From Gordonibacter sp. An230 (GTDB lineage Bacteria > Actinomycetota > Coriobacteriia > Coriobacteriales > Eggerthellaceae): 64,000 bases of DNA. Of this stretch, positions 1 to 9,634 are shown one piece after another. How positions within the stretch are numbered: the first letter of the stretch is position 1; every line of letters begins with the position of its first letter. The translations under genes and the position numbers were made by a program. Under the pieces are notes generated by a model. That model did not search any database. It was not told where the DNA came from and saw nothing but the letters and a program-made list of their open reading frames with translations. The DNA is taken from positions 54,704 to 118,703 of the forward strand of contig NZ_NFJP01000012.1 of NCBI RefSeq assembly GCF_002159915.1, in the 5' to 3' direction.

Positions 1-402
1 TTGGTGGAGACCGGTGTCATCGGCGCGTTGGCGAACGGACTGATCGACGCAACCGGTGGCAACGTGTTCGTCACCATGCTCGTGCTACTGGTCGGCTCGG
101 CCGTGATATCGAGCTTTCTGGACAACATCCCGTTCGTGGCCACGATGATCCCCATTCTGCTGGCCATGGAATCAACCGGCATGGACGCGACGCCCTTGTG
201 GTGGGCCGTCTCGCTGGGGGCGTGCTTGGGCGGCAACGGCACGCTCATCGGCGCCAGCGCCAACGTGGTGCTGTCCGACATCAGCAAGAAGCACGGTTAC
301 GAGATAACGTTTGCGAAGTATCTGAAGACGGGCTTTCCCATCATGTTGCTCACCGTCTTGATAGCTGGCGTCTATCTGGCAATCCGCTTTCCTCCGGCAT
401 GA
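1..402 (+). CDS. ArsB/NhaD (SLC13-like) ion transporter, C-terminal part
   Basis: This is the last 133 residues of an inner-membrane ion transporter cut by the window edge. The visible part has about three hydrophobic helices and the segment GGNGTLIGASANVV, which resembles the C-terminal half-repeat of the ArsB/NhaD/CitMHS superfamily, where this discontinuous helix region binds substrate. The family moves anions or exchanges Na+ for H+. The substrate cannot be told from this fragment. The first codon shown (TTG) is an artefact of truncation, not a start. The gene converges on the flippase gene, and GC-rich hairpins lie between them. Confidence 0.75.
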   Translation: MVETGVIGALANGLIDATGGNVFVTMLVLLVGSAVISSFLDNIPFVATMIPILLAMESTGMDATPLWWAVSLGACLGGNGTLIGASANVVLSDISKKHGYEITFAKYLKTGFPIMLLTVLIAGVYLAIRFPPA

Positions 403-773
403 TGCATGACGGATGCGTCGCCGTAGCTCGCGAGCGTATCGCGACTCTGCCGTCGTGCCGTTTTCGGCCAATGTCGGTTTGAGGTGGAAGGCGATGGCGA
501 GAGGCCCGTTTCGCTGAGGTAGCGAGGGGCGATTCGATAAGGGGGGGCGCCTGCTGCTGCGCGCCCGGCCCGCGCTCGTCCCCGCGCTTCCCGGCGCCGG
601 CCGCGGAGGGGGGAGGCTCGCCGAGGGGCCCCTCCGCATGCTGGGGGGGGGTCTATGGTTTTGCCGGCCCTGGGAGTCGGGTCTCTCTGCGTGCCGGCGC
701 CCCTCCGCTCCCGCGGGGCCGCGGAGGGGCGCCGGCCCCGGGCCGGGCGCGCGCGGGGGGAAGGGGCGGGGCG
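403..773. terminator. GC-rich hairpins between convergent genes
   Basis: These 371 bases hold no gene. Two inverted repeats stand out. Arms GCGGAGGGG at 603-611 and CCCCTCCGC at 629-637 can pair. A perfect 16-bp stem GCCGGCGCCCCTCCGC at 693-708 pairs with 721-736 across a 12-nt loop. Lying between convergent genes, they probably end transcription from both sides, although there is no clear U tract. Confidence 0.55.
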
Positions 774-2486
774 TCACTCTTCGGCGAGCTCGTCGTCCCA
801 GGAGCGGCGGCCGTGGCGGGCGCGACCTCCGGCCAGGTCGAGGGCCTCGTCGCTCGGCGCGCCAGCGCGCTGATGCGGCCCCCGCTTCGCATGCGCGCGC
901 TCGCGGCGTTCGCGCTGCGCGCGCGCTTCGCTTGGGCGCGGATGATGGAAGTCCGCCTCCTGCGCTTCTTCCGCCCGAGCGGCATCCTCGCGAGCGAGCG
1001 AGGCGCGGATGCGCAGATACTCCCAGAACAGCAACATGAGCAGGATGCACATGACGATGAGGTAGCCGATAACGGCACCTGGCAGCCCGGTGAAGTTCAC
1101 GAGCAACACCGGCACGAACAGCGAGAAACCGAACGTGATCAGGTACAGCTTCGTCACGGCCCGCTGCCTTCTGAGCACGGTGATCACCTGGTAGATGAAC
1201 TCGATGGCAGCCGTGACACCTCCGGCGGCCAGCATGATGAGCGCCAACTCCCTAAACTGTTCGAAGTCGAGTCCGTACAAAAAGCCCATGATGGGGATGC
1301 CGATCCAGCTCATCAGCACCATCACCGCACCTGTGAGGGCGATGATCATGGCGAGCATGGCGACGATGATGATGTTGAACTTCTTGCGTTTTGAAGGGTC
1401 GGCCCATGCTTGGGCCATGCGCATGGTCAGCGGTTTGTACACGAATCCGGCGGTAAGCAGGATGGCGTGCGCGGGGAAGTACAGAGCGTTGAAGTACAGC
1501 TGGTTATCATAGGAGAGCGCGCCCTCCATGACGAACTTCGGCATGTTGTCGATGAGGTTGTACATGAACAGGGCCACAAAAAGCGGGAAACACTGCTTGA
1601 AAAGGGTGGCGACGCTCGACAGGCTGGCTCGCCGAGACTTCGGCGTTTCGAACAGCGTGAGCGGCAGCGTGAGGAACAGAAACGTTGCCACGGCGACGAT
1701 GGCCATGACGACGCATGCCACGGGAAGATTGCGTGTGATGAGCAGCGCAAAACTGAACACGACGAGAACGGTTATCGAACGAAATGCCTGCGATACTCCC
1801 GCCAAATACAGTTTGTCGGCCTGCTGCAAGCGCCCTTCGTACACGTCCGCGAGCGCGTCGATCATTTTGTACACGTACACGCCCCCGCTGATGACGAGCA
1901 TGTCGCCCGAATAGCCGCGAACGGAGCAGTAGGCCGCCCCCGCCGCAAGCATGAGCACGCAGGTGATCCAGCGATTCACCTGATAGTCGGCGAACGAGTG
2001 CTCTTCGTCGATGTCGGAGGCTTGGTAGGTGCGCACGCCGTAGTTGCCCACGAACATGAGCATGAGGGCGGTGATGAACGCGAGCGAGAACATGCCCGCC
2101 TGCTCCACGCCCACAAGCTGCGTGACCACGATGGTGAGGACGGGGAACACCATGCCCCATGTTCCCACGCCCACGGTGTTCCATACGTAATCGCGGGTGG
2201 TGCGATGCGCGGCGTATTCGGCCTCCTGGTTGGTCAGCGAGCGTTCTGACACCGCGCCGAGGAGTCGGTTGCACCAGCGGTTGACGCTGCGGGTGATGAA
2301 GTTGGGCCTGCGCGGCGGTTTTTCGGATGCATGGCGCTCGCGTTCGCGGGACGACGCGCCGAGGAAGGGCGCGGAGTCGGAGGAGGAGGGGGCACCGACG
2401 GCGTCTGTGTCGAGGGGGGCAGGGGTGCGCTGCGCATTGCGCTTATGCACTCCCTGATAATCGTGCTCTTTCGACATGCGGTTCAT
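774..2486 (-). CDS. Polysaccharide/lipid-linked oligosaccharide flippase (Wzx-like)
   Basis: This is a multi-pass membrane protein of 570 residues from the ATG at 2486. It has about 12-14 hydrophobic helices and the overall pattern of the MOP-superfamily polysaccharide transporters, which flip undecaprenyl-linked sugars across the cytoplasmic membrane. The N-terminal ~80 residues and the C-terminal ~70 residues are hydrophilic and probably cytoplasmic; the tail is rich in Arg, Ala and Glu and looks disordered. GGAGGA lies 14 nt before the ATG at 2486, and a second Met follows three codons later. A consensus -10 TATAAT lies on the minus strand at 2540-2535. No glycosyltransferase is adjacent, so the sugar carried is unknown. 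Confidence 0.75.
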   Translation of the reverse strand: MNRMSKEHDYQGVHKRNAQRTPAPLDTDAVGAPSSSDSAPFLGASSRERERHASEKPPRRPNFITRSVNRWCNRLLGAVSERSLTNQEAEYAAHRTTRDYVWNTVGVGTWGMVFPVLTIVVTQLVGVEQAGMFSLAFITALMLMFVGNYGVRTYQASDIDEEHSFADYQVNRWITCVLMLAAGAAYCSVRGYSGDMLVISGGVYVYKMIDALADVYEGRLQQADKLYLAGVSQAFRSITVLVVFSFALLITRNLPVACVVMAIVAVATFLFLTLPLTLFETPKSRRASLSSVATLFKQCFPLFVALFMYNLIDNMPKFVMEGALSYDNQLYFNALYFPAHAILLTAGFVYKPLTMRMAQAWADPSKRKKFNIIIVAMLAMIIALTGAVMVLMSWIGIPIMGFLYGLDFEQFRELALIMLAAGGVTAAIEFIYQVITVLRRQRAVTKLYLITFGFSLFVPVLLVNFTGLPGAVIGYLIVMCILLMLLFWEYLRIRASLAREDAARAEEAQEADFHHPRPSEARAQRERRERAHAKRGPHQRAGAPSDEALDLAGGRARHGRRSWDDELAEE

Positions 2487-2872
2487 GATGCTCGTCCCGC
2501 TCCTCCTTCGTGCTTCGCCCGGTGCGCCTTGCCCCATTATAGAGGTCGTGCCATGCGCGCTCTATAAGATTCATAGCGAAGGCAAACGATGCGGATCGCT
2601 CCGCGGCGCATGCAGACGCGGCGTGCGGCTTTGGTTGCCCGCACCTCCGATAGCGCCGCCTCGCCGAGCGACCGTTCCCGTCGCGCGGCCGGGCGCGCCT
2701 GCGCATCCGGCCGCTTTCCCATCTCGGCGAAGGATGCGGGTTGCGCGCTTTGCGGGGGGGGGGTGCTTTCCCGCGGCGGCAAGTGCGTCCCGACGCGGTC
2801 TCCTGCGGACTGGCACGCTTTTTGCTTTCGGGGAAGAAGGGCCGCATTCCCGATACGCGAAAAGGAGTGATC
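2487..2872. promoter_or_regulatory. Divergent promoter region of flippase and fixAB
   Basis: This gap has no gene. Its visible signals are TATAAT on the minus strand (2540-2535) for the flippase, a 10-G tract at 2754-2763, and AAGGAG at 2862-2867 for fixA. No convincing -35/-10 pair was found for fixA. Confidence 0.45.
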
Positions 2873-3640
2873 ATGAACATCGTTGTGTGCTACAAGATCG
2901 TGCCCGACGAGCAAGACGCGGTTGTGCAGGCTGACCGCACGTTGTCGTTCGAGCGCGCTTCGCTCAAGATCGGCGACTACGATCTGAACGCTGTGGAGGC
3001 AGGCGCGCAGCTGGCGGAAGCCCATGGTGCATCGCTGGTGTGTCTTACCGTTGGCGGGGACGCCGTGGAGGACGCGAAGCTGAAGAAGGCCGTTCTCGCG
3101 CGCGGTCCGCATGAAAACGTTGCCGTGAGGGACGCGTCGCTTCCCGAGGCGGGGTCCACGACGACGGCGCGAGTGCTCGCGGCCGCCGTCAGGCACTTGG
3201 GCGAGTTCGATCTCGTGCTGTGCGGAGAAGGGTCCGCCGACCGTTATGCCCAGCAGGTTGGCGTGCAGCTGGGGGAGCTGCTGGGGGTGCCCGCCATCAA
3301 TGCCGTGAGCGCCATCGAGGTCGACGACGGAGTTGCGCATGTCGAGCGCGCAGTCGGCGCCGTGGTGGAGCGTTTGGATGTGCCTCTGCCGGCCGTGCTG
3401 TCGGTGGCCGCCGGCATCAACGAGCCGCGCATTCCTTCCATGAAGGACATTTTGACCGCAGGGAAGAAGCCCTCGCATGTGCTGTCGCTTGCCGACGTGG
3501 GATTCGATGGGGTCGATGAGGCCATCGACGTGGTGAGCACGTGCGCGCCCGAGCGGCGCGAGCGGGCGTGCGAAGTGTTCGAAGGCGATGACGACGAGAC
3601 GATCAGGGCGTTCGCGGCGCGCGTGCGCGAGCGGCTGTAA
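2873..3640 (+). CDS. fixA: Electron transfer flavoprotein, beta subunit (FixA/EtfB)
   Basis: The 255-residue product matches ETF beta subunits from its first strand (MNIVVCYKIVPDEQ) through the AMP/FAD-binding fold. It retains the LVLCGEGSADRYAQQVG stretch typical of the nucleotide-binding loop. EtfB pairs with EtfA to carry electrons between dehydrogenases and the quinone pool or other acceptors in the cytoplasm. The start is fixed by AAGGAG five bases before the ATG; upstream in-frame codons are not needed. It sits 10 bases before fixB with an AGGAGGAA ribosome site between, so the two are one operon. No FixC, FixX or acyl-CoA dehydrogenase gene is adjacent, so the redox partner is unknown. 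Confidence 0.92.
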   Translation: MNIVVCYKIVPDEQDAVVQADRTLSFERASLKIGDYDLNAVEAGAQLAEAHGASLVCLTVGGDAVEDAKLKKAVLARGPHENVAVRDASLPEAGSTTTARVLAAAVRHLGEFDLVLCGEGSADRYAQQVGVQLGELLGVPAINAVSAIEVDDGVAHVERAVGAVVERLDVPLPAVLSVAAGINEPRIPSMKDILTAGKKPSHVLSLADVGFDGVDEAIDVVSTCAPERRERACEVFEGDDDETIRAFAARVRERL

Positions 3641-3650
3641 GGAGGAATCC

Positions 3651-4568
3651 ATGAGCGACAAGACGATCGCGGTGTTCGCCGATACCGCGGAGGCTTACGA
3701 AGGGCTGTGCAGCGGCGCTCGCGCCTTGGGCGGCGATCCGATCGCCCTTTGGGCGGGCGGCGAAGCCGAGGCGAAGCGCATCGCCGCATGGGGTGCGCGC
3801 GTGGTCTATGTGGGCGAGATCCCCGAGGGTGCGCTATACGAGGATTGTGCCCTCGCGTTTCAGCAGGTCATCGAAGCTGAGCGACCGGCGCTCGTCTTGG
3901 CGTGCGCCTCGAAGCGCACGCAGTGCGTTGCCGGGCGCCTCGCCGTGCGGCTGGGGGCGCCGGTGGTTTCCGATGCTTCGCGCATGGCGCTCGATGACGA
4001 CGGCGTTGAAACGGCCCGTTTGGTTTACGGCGGCGCGGCGGAGCGTGTCGAGCGATCGCGGGGGATGGCGATCGTGCTGGTGGGATCGGGGGTCTTCGAG
4101 ATCGATGAGGCGCCTGCTCCCGGGGCGGTGGAACGCGCGGAGGTTTCCGTGGAGCCGGGGCCGATCAAGGTGGTCGAGCGCTGCAAGCGGCAGGAGGAGA
4201 CGGTGGACCTTGGCGCTGCGAAGGTCGTGGTGTGCGTTGGCCGCGGCATCCAGAACGAGCGAAACGTGGACGCGGCGCGCCGGTTCGCGTCGCGCGTTGG
4301 CGGGGAGATGGCATGCACGCGTCCCATTGCGGAAGGCGAGGGTTGGATGGCTCGCAGCCGCTACCTGGGGGTCTCTGGAGCTGTGGTGAGGCCAGACGTG
4401 TACGTGGGCTTGGGGGTGTCGGGACAGGTGCAGCATACCGTTGGCATGGCCGAGTCTCAATTCGTGGTGGCGGTTAACAAGGACAAGAGCGCCCCGATCA
4501 TGAAGCAGTGCGACCTCGGCCTTGTGGCCGACCTCGAGAAAGCGCTTCCTGTGCTTGCGTCGCTGTAG
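3651..4568 (+). CDS. fixB: Electron transfer flavoprotein, alpha subunit (FixB/EtfA)
   Basis: The 305-residue protein has the two-part layout of ETF alpha: an N-terminal Rossmann-like domain and a C-terminal FAD domain. The C-terminal part carries the expected FAD-binding run, with ARSRYLGVSG, GLGVSGQVQH and VAVNKDKSAPIM in order. With FixA it forms the FAD-containing heterodimer that passes electrons in the cytoplasm. GGAGGA precedes the ATG by five bases. The stop is followed by a hairpin shared with the convergent tetR-like gene. Confidence 0.92.
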   Translation: MSDKTIAVFADTAEAYEGLCSGARALGGDPIALWAGGEAEAKRIAAWGARVVYVGEIPEGALYEDCALAFQQVIEAERPALVLACASKRTQCVAGRLAVRLGAPVVSDASRMALDDDGVETARLVYGGAAERVERSRGMAIVLVGSGVFEIDEAPAPGAVERAEVSVEPGPIKVVERCKRQEETVDLGAAKVVVCVGRGIQNERNVDAARRFASRVGGEMACTRPIAEGEGWMARSRYLGVSGAVVRPDVYVGLGVSGQVQHTVGMAESQFVVAVNKDKSAPIMKQCDLGLVADLEKALPVLASL

Positions 4569-4602
4569 GTGCTCGAAACGCGCATGATGCAGGCGGGGCT
4601 TC

Positions 4603-4629
4603 GAAGCGCCGGGGCCCCGCCGGCGCTTC
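4603..4629. terminator. Bidirectional hairpin between fixB and tetR-like gene
   Basis: A perfect 10-bp stem, GAAGCGCCGG and CCGGCGCTTC, encloses a 7-nt loop. It lies between convergent stops, and its right arm overlaps the stop codon of the minus-strand regulator. It probably terminates both transcripts. Confidence 0.6.
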
Positions 4630-5197
4630 AGATTTCGTACGCCGTGCTGCGGATCAGGGCGAACAGGGTTCGACAGCTTGGGTCGCCGTGCTTGATGGAC
4701 AGCAGCATGCTGTCCCATACGAACGCGCACAGCGGCTCGGGGGCCAGTGCGCCGCGCAGGCGGTCGCGCAACACCCGAGGGTCGCGCTCGAGCGCCATCT
4801 CGAGGCCGCGGCGGATATGCGCGAAGCACGCTTCTTCGCGTTTGCGCGCGGTTGCCAGGCCCTGCGCGTCGAGCGCCGCGATTTCAACAAGCCAGTCGTC
4901 GCGGAACTTCGCGAGTGCCTCGGATAGCTGTCGGGCGAGTTCCTGGCAGAAGCAGACGAAGTCGTCGCCGGCCACGGCGTGCGGCATGCGGTCGGCCAGC
5001 GCCTCGTTCCAGAACCGGCCCACCACGTCGTTGACGAGGTCGTTTTTGGTGGGGTAGGAGTTGTATACCGTGCCCACGGCCACGTTGCAGGCGCGTGCGA
5101 CGTCGCGGATGCTGAGTCCCGCCAAGCCGGATTCGCTGGCAAGCGCGAAGGCGGCGTCGAGGATCTGCTGCTTGCTGATGACGGGTTTGTTGCCCAT
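4628..5197 (-). CDS. TetR/AcrR-family transcriptional regulator
   Basis: This is a 189-residue TetR-type repressor. Residues about 8-55 form the DNA-binding domain (SKQQILDAAFALASESG, then SIRDVARACNVAVGTVYNSYPTKNDL), with the usual helix-turn-helix and Tyr/Phe-xx-K-x-x-L end. The rest is an all-helical ligand domain of unknown specificity. The ATG at 5197 is preceded by GGGAGG. A palindrome overlapping the -10 region of its own promoter suggests autorepression. Neighbours are fixAB (convergent) and an ABC-class ATPase (upstream, same strand), so the regulated target is unclear. Confidence 0.88.
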   Translation of the reverse strand: MGNKPVISKQQILDAAFALASESGLAGLSIRDVARACNVAVGTVYNSYPTKNDLVNDVVGRFWNEALADRMPHAVAGDDFVCFCQELARQLSEALAKFRDDWLVEIAALDAQGLATARKREEACFAHIRRGLEMALERDPRVLRDRLRGALAPEPLCAFVWDSMLLSIKHGDPSCRTLFALIRSTAYEI

Positions 5198-5239
5198 GCG
5201 CACCTCCCGCATGCGGAAGCTCGTCGGTCGAACAGGACA

Positions 5240-5259
5240 CGTTCCATTGTAGGGGAACG
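5240..5259 (-). promoter_or_regulatory. Candidate TetR operator over its own -10 box
   Basis: The inverted repeat CGTTCC-N8-GGAACG spans a minus-strand TACAAT (5251-5246), placed about 50 bases upstream of the regulator's ATG. Binding here would block its own promoter. The operator role is inferred from position. Confidence 0.45.
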
Positions 5260-5325
5260 CGCGCGCTCCGCCTGTGAAGATTCGGCGATGCGAAGGCTCT
5301 CGGCCGCTCGACCTTCGAAAATTGG

Positions 5326-7335
5326 CTATCGCTTCGATCCTCCCGCGTCGCCGCGCAGGCGGTTCAGAGCGGCGAACACCTCTTGCCTGCGCGGCTTCGC
5401 CAGACCGCAGGGCACGAACGACCCGCAAAACGGCGCCCATCCCTCGCGCTCCAGCACGGCGAAGAGGCGATCGGCGGCCTCTGCCAGCGGGCATGTGCCG
5501 CCTGTGAAGCGCTCCAGGCCGTAACGCAGCATATAGGCCAGCGCGACTGTTTGCTCGGAGTCGGCGATCTGCTCCACGAAGCGCACATCCACGTTCTCCT
5601 TACCCAGCGAGAACGCGCCGCGCCCCTGTGAGTGCACCTTCAGCCGCTCGCGTCCGCGTGCGCCGCCGCGGCCACCGCGTCCGCGAGCCTTTCCGCTGTC
5701 GCGTTCGTCGTCGCGGCCTTGCGCGCTGCCTTCGCGTGCATCGTTCGCGCCTGCCGCTGCGAACGTCGGCATCGTGCGCCCGCCTCGCGGCATCCTGAAC
5801 GTGGGGGCGCTCGTCGCGGGCGCCTCGTGCTGCGCGCATAGTTCCTTCACCCGTTGCGTGATGTCCACCGGCCGATAGCAGTCCATCTGAATCACTCGGT
5901 CGGCGATGTGGAAGAACGCGCCAGAGCTGCCCGCCACCAAAATGGTGGACACGCCCGACTGCTCGTACAGGCTGCGCGCCCGCTCTAGGAACGGCGTGAT
6001 GGGCTCCTTCTCGCGACTGATGACCTGCTGCATGAACTCGTCGCGCACCATGAAGTTCGTGGCGGAGGTGTCCTCGTCTATGAGGAGCAGACGACAGCCC
6101 GCCTCCATGCTCTCCACAACGTTCGCGGCCTGCGAGGTGCTGCCGCTCGCGTTCCCCGTGGAGAAGGCCGTGGTGTCCTTGCCGTTGGGCAGGTCGTTGA
6201 TGAAAAGCGATATGTCCACGTTGCGGATGGCGCGGCCGTCCTCGGCGCGCAGCTTCACCGCCGTGTCGTCGGCCAGCGCGAACTCGCGCCCATCGCCCGC
6301 GATGTGGTTGTACACGCCGTTTTGCAGCGCTTCGAGCAAGGTGGACTTCCCGTGATAGCCGCCGCCCACGACAAGCGTGATGCCGCGCGGCACCGCCATG
6401 CCCGTGATGCGGCCTGCATGCGGCAGATCGAAGGAGCGTTCCAGCTCTGCGGGCGAGGCGAAGGGCACCGCATCCGCCAGCGGCTTGTCGGACACGCCGC
6501 TTCTCCGCGGCAGGATTGCCCCGTTCGCCACGAAGGCCACCAGCCCCTCCTCGCGCAGCTGCGCCCGCAGCGCCTCCTGGTCCTCGGCCAGATGCACGGC
6601 GGCTTCCACCTGCCGCGCGTCCAAGCTGGTATGGAACAGGGCGCGCTTCACGCATGCGGGCAGGAAATCGAAGAGGATGCGCTCCAGCTCGCCTGCGTTG
6701 ATGGTGCGCCCGAACGCGGGGAACCCCACATGGAAGCGCGCGGTGATGACGCCGCCTGCTCCCCGCGCCCCGCGCTCGGCGGCCGCGTCGCTCGCACCAC
6801 CTTCCGTGCCCTCCGCGCCACACTCGGCCCACTCGCTCTCCGCCCCGCGCTCGGCGGTCGCGTCGTCCAGGTCGTTTTCCGCATGGCTGTCGGCTGCATC
6901 GCGCCCGCCTTCCGCGCCCCGTGCGCCACGCTCGGCCCACCCGCCTTCCGTGCCCTCCGCGCCGCCCGAAATCTCGCATGCGCTGCGCTCCAACACCTCC
7001 TGCCCGCAGCGTGTGATGGATACAAGCCCGCTCTTTCCCGATCCCTTGGCCTTGAAGCTATACTGCTCGAACTGCGCCCCCAGCTGCCGCGTGAGGAAGT
7101 CCGCCAGCGCCGTGCGTGAGGCGCGGTTCGCGCGGAACTTCTCGGGAAAGCCTGCCGTCGCGTAGGGCACCTCCACGCGCAAGCTGGACGGCGCCGCGAA
7201 AGGATCCCCTTGCACATGGTCGATGAACAGGCAGAAGTCAGCAAACCGGTAGGCGCCTGCCAAAGATTTGTACGCTGGATACCCCCGCCTATCCAGCCCT
7301 CGCAAGGCTTTGCGCAACTCGTCTGCTGTTTTCAC
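5326..7335 (-). CDS. ABC-class ATPase (COG3044/PF09818 type)
   Basis: This is a cytoplasmic ATPase of 669 residues from the GTG at 7335, which has AAGGAGG nine bases upstream; TATACT on the minus strand (7371-7366) is a good -10. It follows the 'predicted ATPase of the ABC class' family: Walker A GGGYHGKST and Walker B LLLIDEDTSATNFM, with no membrane segments. The family's biological role is not established. Residues roughly 137-205 are an unusual low-complexity insert built from Ala/Glu/Gly/Arg repeats such as AERGARGAEGG and AECGAEGTEGG. Another Arg/Gly-rich stretch precedes the C-terminal domain. The inserts make it longer than typical members. Confidence 0.85.
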   Translation of the reverse strand: MKTADELRKALRGLDRRGYPAYKSLAGAYRFADFCLFIDHVQGDPFAAPSSLRVEVPYATAGFPEKFRANRASRTALADFLTRQLGAQFEQYSFKAKGSGKSGLVSITRCGQEVLERSACEISGGAEGTEGGWAERGARGAEGGRDAADSHAENDLDDATAERGAESEWAECGAEGTEGGASDAAAERGARGAGGVITARFHVGFPAFGRTINAGELERILFDFLPACVKRALFHTSLDARQVEAAVHLAEDQEALRAQLREEGLVAFVANGAILPRRSGVSDKPLADAVPFASPAELERSFDLPHAGRITGMAVPRGITLVVGGGYHGKSTLLEALQNGVYNHIAGDGREFALADDTAVKLRAEDGRAIRNVDISLFINDLPNGKDTTAFSTGNASGSTSQAANVVESMEAGCRLLLIDEDTSATNFMVRDEFMQQVISREKEPITPFLERARSLYEQSGVSTILVAGSSGAFFHIADRVIQMDCYRPVDITQRVKELCAQHEAPATSAPTFRMPRGGRTMPTFAAAGANDAREGSAQGRDDERDSGKARGRGGRGGARGRERLKVHSQGRGAFSLGKENVDVRFVEQIADSEQTVALAYMLRYGLERFTGGTCPLAEAADRLFAVLEREGWAPFCGSFVPCGLAKPRRQEVFAALNRLRGDAGGSKR

Positions 7336-9169
7336 GGGCACCGACCTCCTTCGCAGTCGGCGCTCAGTATAGCAGCAAAGATTCCGGTCGAGGCGTTCGC
7401 TCAAGCGTTTCGACCGCCGTGCTCCATTTGTCGATTATGCTTTCTGGCTGGCTGCCCGAGCTGCCGCATCCACCGTGCGTCGCAACGGACGCGCTCTCCG
7501 CCCGCAACGCCTGGTGCTTGCGGGCGACGATGGCGATGCTTGCGCACGGAGAAGCCGGGGAATTCGGAAACGCCTTCTGCGCTGCATCCATTGGAACGCG
7601 AAGCAGAAGAGCCTTCCTGGCCGCTTTCTCCTTCCCGCGATTATTCTGCCGCCGTGCGACATACGCCGATGCCCCCATACTGCCTGGTACATGGAACCCT
7701 CTCCGCCCCAGGGGCAAAGAGGGATCCCGTGGAAGGTGCGCTCGGGCGAACCTCCATGTGCGGAAATGGGGCGATGCCGCTTCCGCTTGTGATGCTGTGG
7801 CGGCGCAAGCGGAAGCTGCTGCCGAGAAGCGGGCGGAAACCGATGCCGCGTGCAATCGACCAGTGGAGCTGCGGTCGATTTGGAGGCGGTTGGCCAGAGA
7901 TGCCGTGGAACGCTTTGCGAGCGAGATGCTGGGCGCCAAGCCATGGGGGTCGACGGGCGATAGCGGATGAAGGTGACAGAGCCATGGCCGATCCCAAAGA
8001 GCGGTCGAGGCGGTGCGTTCGCGGCATTCGGTGCGGGTCCCTTCCGCCTTTGCCGATTCTTCAAGGAGGCCTTCTTCATGTGCTGAGCTCGCCCATGAGC
8101 GGGAATCGTCGGGCATGGTCAACGACGGAGATGCCAAGTTTGCCGCCGAAAAAGAGGCTTTGCGCGAGGCTGCCGAGAAGCTTCAAGAGGACGGTGCCCG
8201 TCGAAAGCTCGAGACGGCTGATCGGGTTGGTGCCGTCGGGGCGGTCAAAAGCGGACTGCCCTCAAAGCGGCGCAATCCGACGCGTTGCTGGCAATGCCCG
8301 ATGCCGAAGTATGTGAATTGCTGGAGCATGAGCAGGCGGCGGTTGCAGCAGGTCGATCTGCTCGGGCAGAAGCTCGGATGGTTGCCGAGCGAAGATGTTC
8401 TAGAAGTGCTCCGGGCGATTCGTTCGAGGAGCGGTCGGGCATCTTGCTCGATGGCGGTCCAACGGCTTCGATGCTTCTTCGCATGGCTCGGTTGTCGGCT
8501 GCGCGCTCTCCCGCGTTGAGGCCATGCGGGCAGGATGCGATGGGGCCGGATTCTTTCAACCGTTCCCGAGCCTGGTGAATGAGCGATGCGGGTGGACGGA
8601 GGATCTGCGCGATGCGTCAAAACGAGTTGGGGAAAGGCGGCGTCGGGTGGTCCCCGTTTCCGAGGCGCGTCCGGACGGCGTGCTGCAAAACTATGGGCAT
8701 GCGGCTGTCGCTGTCGGATGCGGCGGGACTCTTTGCGCCCATGCGGCTCGATCGGGGTTCCTCGTTCTAGGCCGGTTCGTTCCCTCGAACGAGCCTTGTA
8801 TGTACGTTCAGGCTCCAAATCCTGCATTTGGCCCTATCGACGCCGTGGATGGCCTTCAAGTTCTCTATCGGTGTAGTAAAATGAAACTCCCTTTCGTTCC
8901 CAATGCGTTAGAAGGATACGGTTTGTCGCACACGCTTCGATGCTCATCGCGCTTTTCAACCCTGCGACCTCCATGGGCCCTATCTCCGTCGCGGATGCTT
9001 TTGGCTGGATGTTCGGCATGACGAAAGAAGCGGTGCTTGGTAATGGCTGTGAGAATGCCGGCAAGGCTGCCCTTGCCAGTGCCGCTATGCGCCGTCGCCT
9101 CTCGCTTGCGTGCGAGTATGGGACGCTGCTGCGGTGTTTTGCCGACGAGACGTTGTAAAGGCCGTTTTC
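7336..9169. other. Gene-poor region, possibly decayed coding DNA
   Basis: About 1.8 kb contains no frame I can defend as an intact gene. Several short stretches, in different frames, have Ala/Glu/Arg-rich heptad-like content (about 7785-7960, 8107-8220 and 8290-8500), as if a coiled-coil gene had decayed by frameshifts. A 72-codon frame at 8940-9158 ends 11 bases before the XRE gene, but it has no family resemblance and no good ribosome site. Confidence 0.4.
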
Positions 9170-9427
9170 ATGTCCCTTATTCTTCGACTTGACAGAGTTA
9201 TGGCCGACAGGAAAATGCCGCTTGGTCGGCTTGCGAAAAAGATAGACATCGCGCCGGCGAACCTGTCGAGAATCAAAACGGGCAAGATAAAGGCCGTCCG
9301 CTTCTCGACGCTCGAAGCGCTTTGCAAAGAGCTTCATTGCCAGCCGGGAGATTTGATCGAATATGTTCCGGATGGCGTTTCCGACGAGGGCGGTTCGCGA
9401 CGCGGTAGTTCTTCGAAGACCGAATAG
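9170..9427 (+). CDS. Small XRE/Cro-type HTH regulator (YozG-like)
   Basis: The 85-residue product is nearly all one helix-turn-helix domain: LDRVMADRKMPLGRLAKKIDIAPANLSRIKTGK followed by STLEALCKELHCQPGDLIEY. It closely fits the YozG-like Cro/CI subfamily, often encoded beside a DUF2975 membrane protein; no such partner is intact here. The ATG at 9170 has a weak AAAGG eight bases upstream. The last ~15 residues are Gly/Ser-rich and probably flexible. Its target is unknown; the palindrome at 9635 is a possible site but more likely belongs to another regulator. Confidence 0.85.
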   Translation: MSLILRLDRVMADRKMPLGRLAKKIDIAPANLSRIKTGKIKAVRFSTLEALCKELHCQPGDLIEYVPDGVSDEGGSRRGSSSKTE

Positions 9428-9634
9428 GTTTTCGCGTCGACTTTCGAAGCGCTTGCGATTCGGATAGGATCATCAGTTCCGATCAGGGCGTATTCCGGTC
9501 CAATGATATAAATGCTGGCGCGCCGGTGGCGTGCTGTTGCGATGCGCAGGGTGACGCAGGGGCGTGGACGGCTCTTTCATGGAGAAGCGATGGCCGATCT
9601 GCATGCGTCGTTGCTTCCTGGCAACTATCATTCT

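Noticed and set aside
8940..9158. 72-codon frame just before the small XRE gene
   Set aside because: The position would suit a DUF2975 partner, but it has no membrane helices, no ribosome site and no resemblance to that family.
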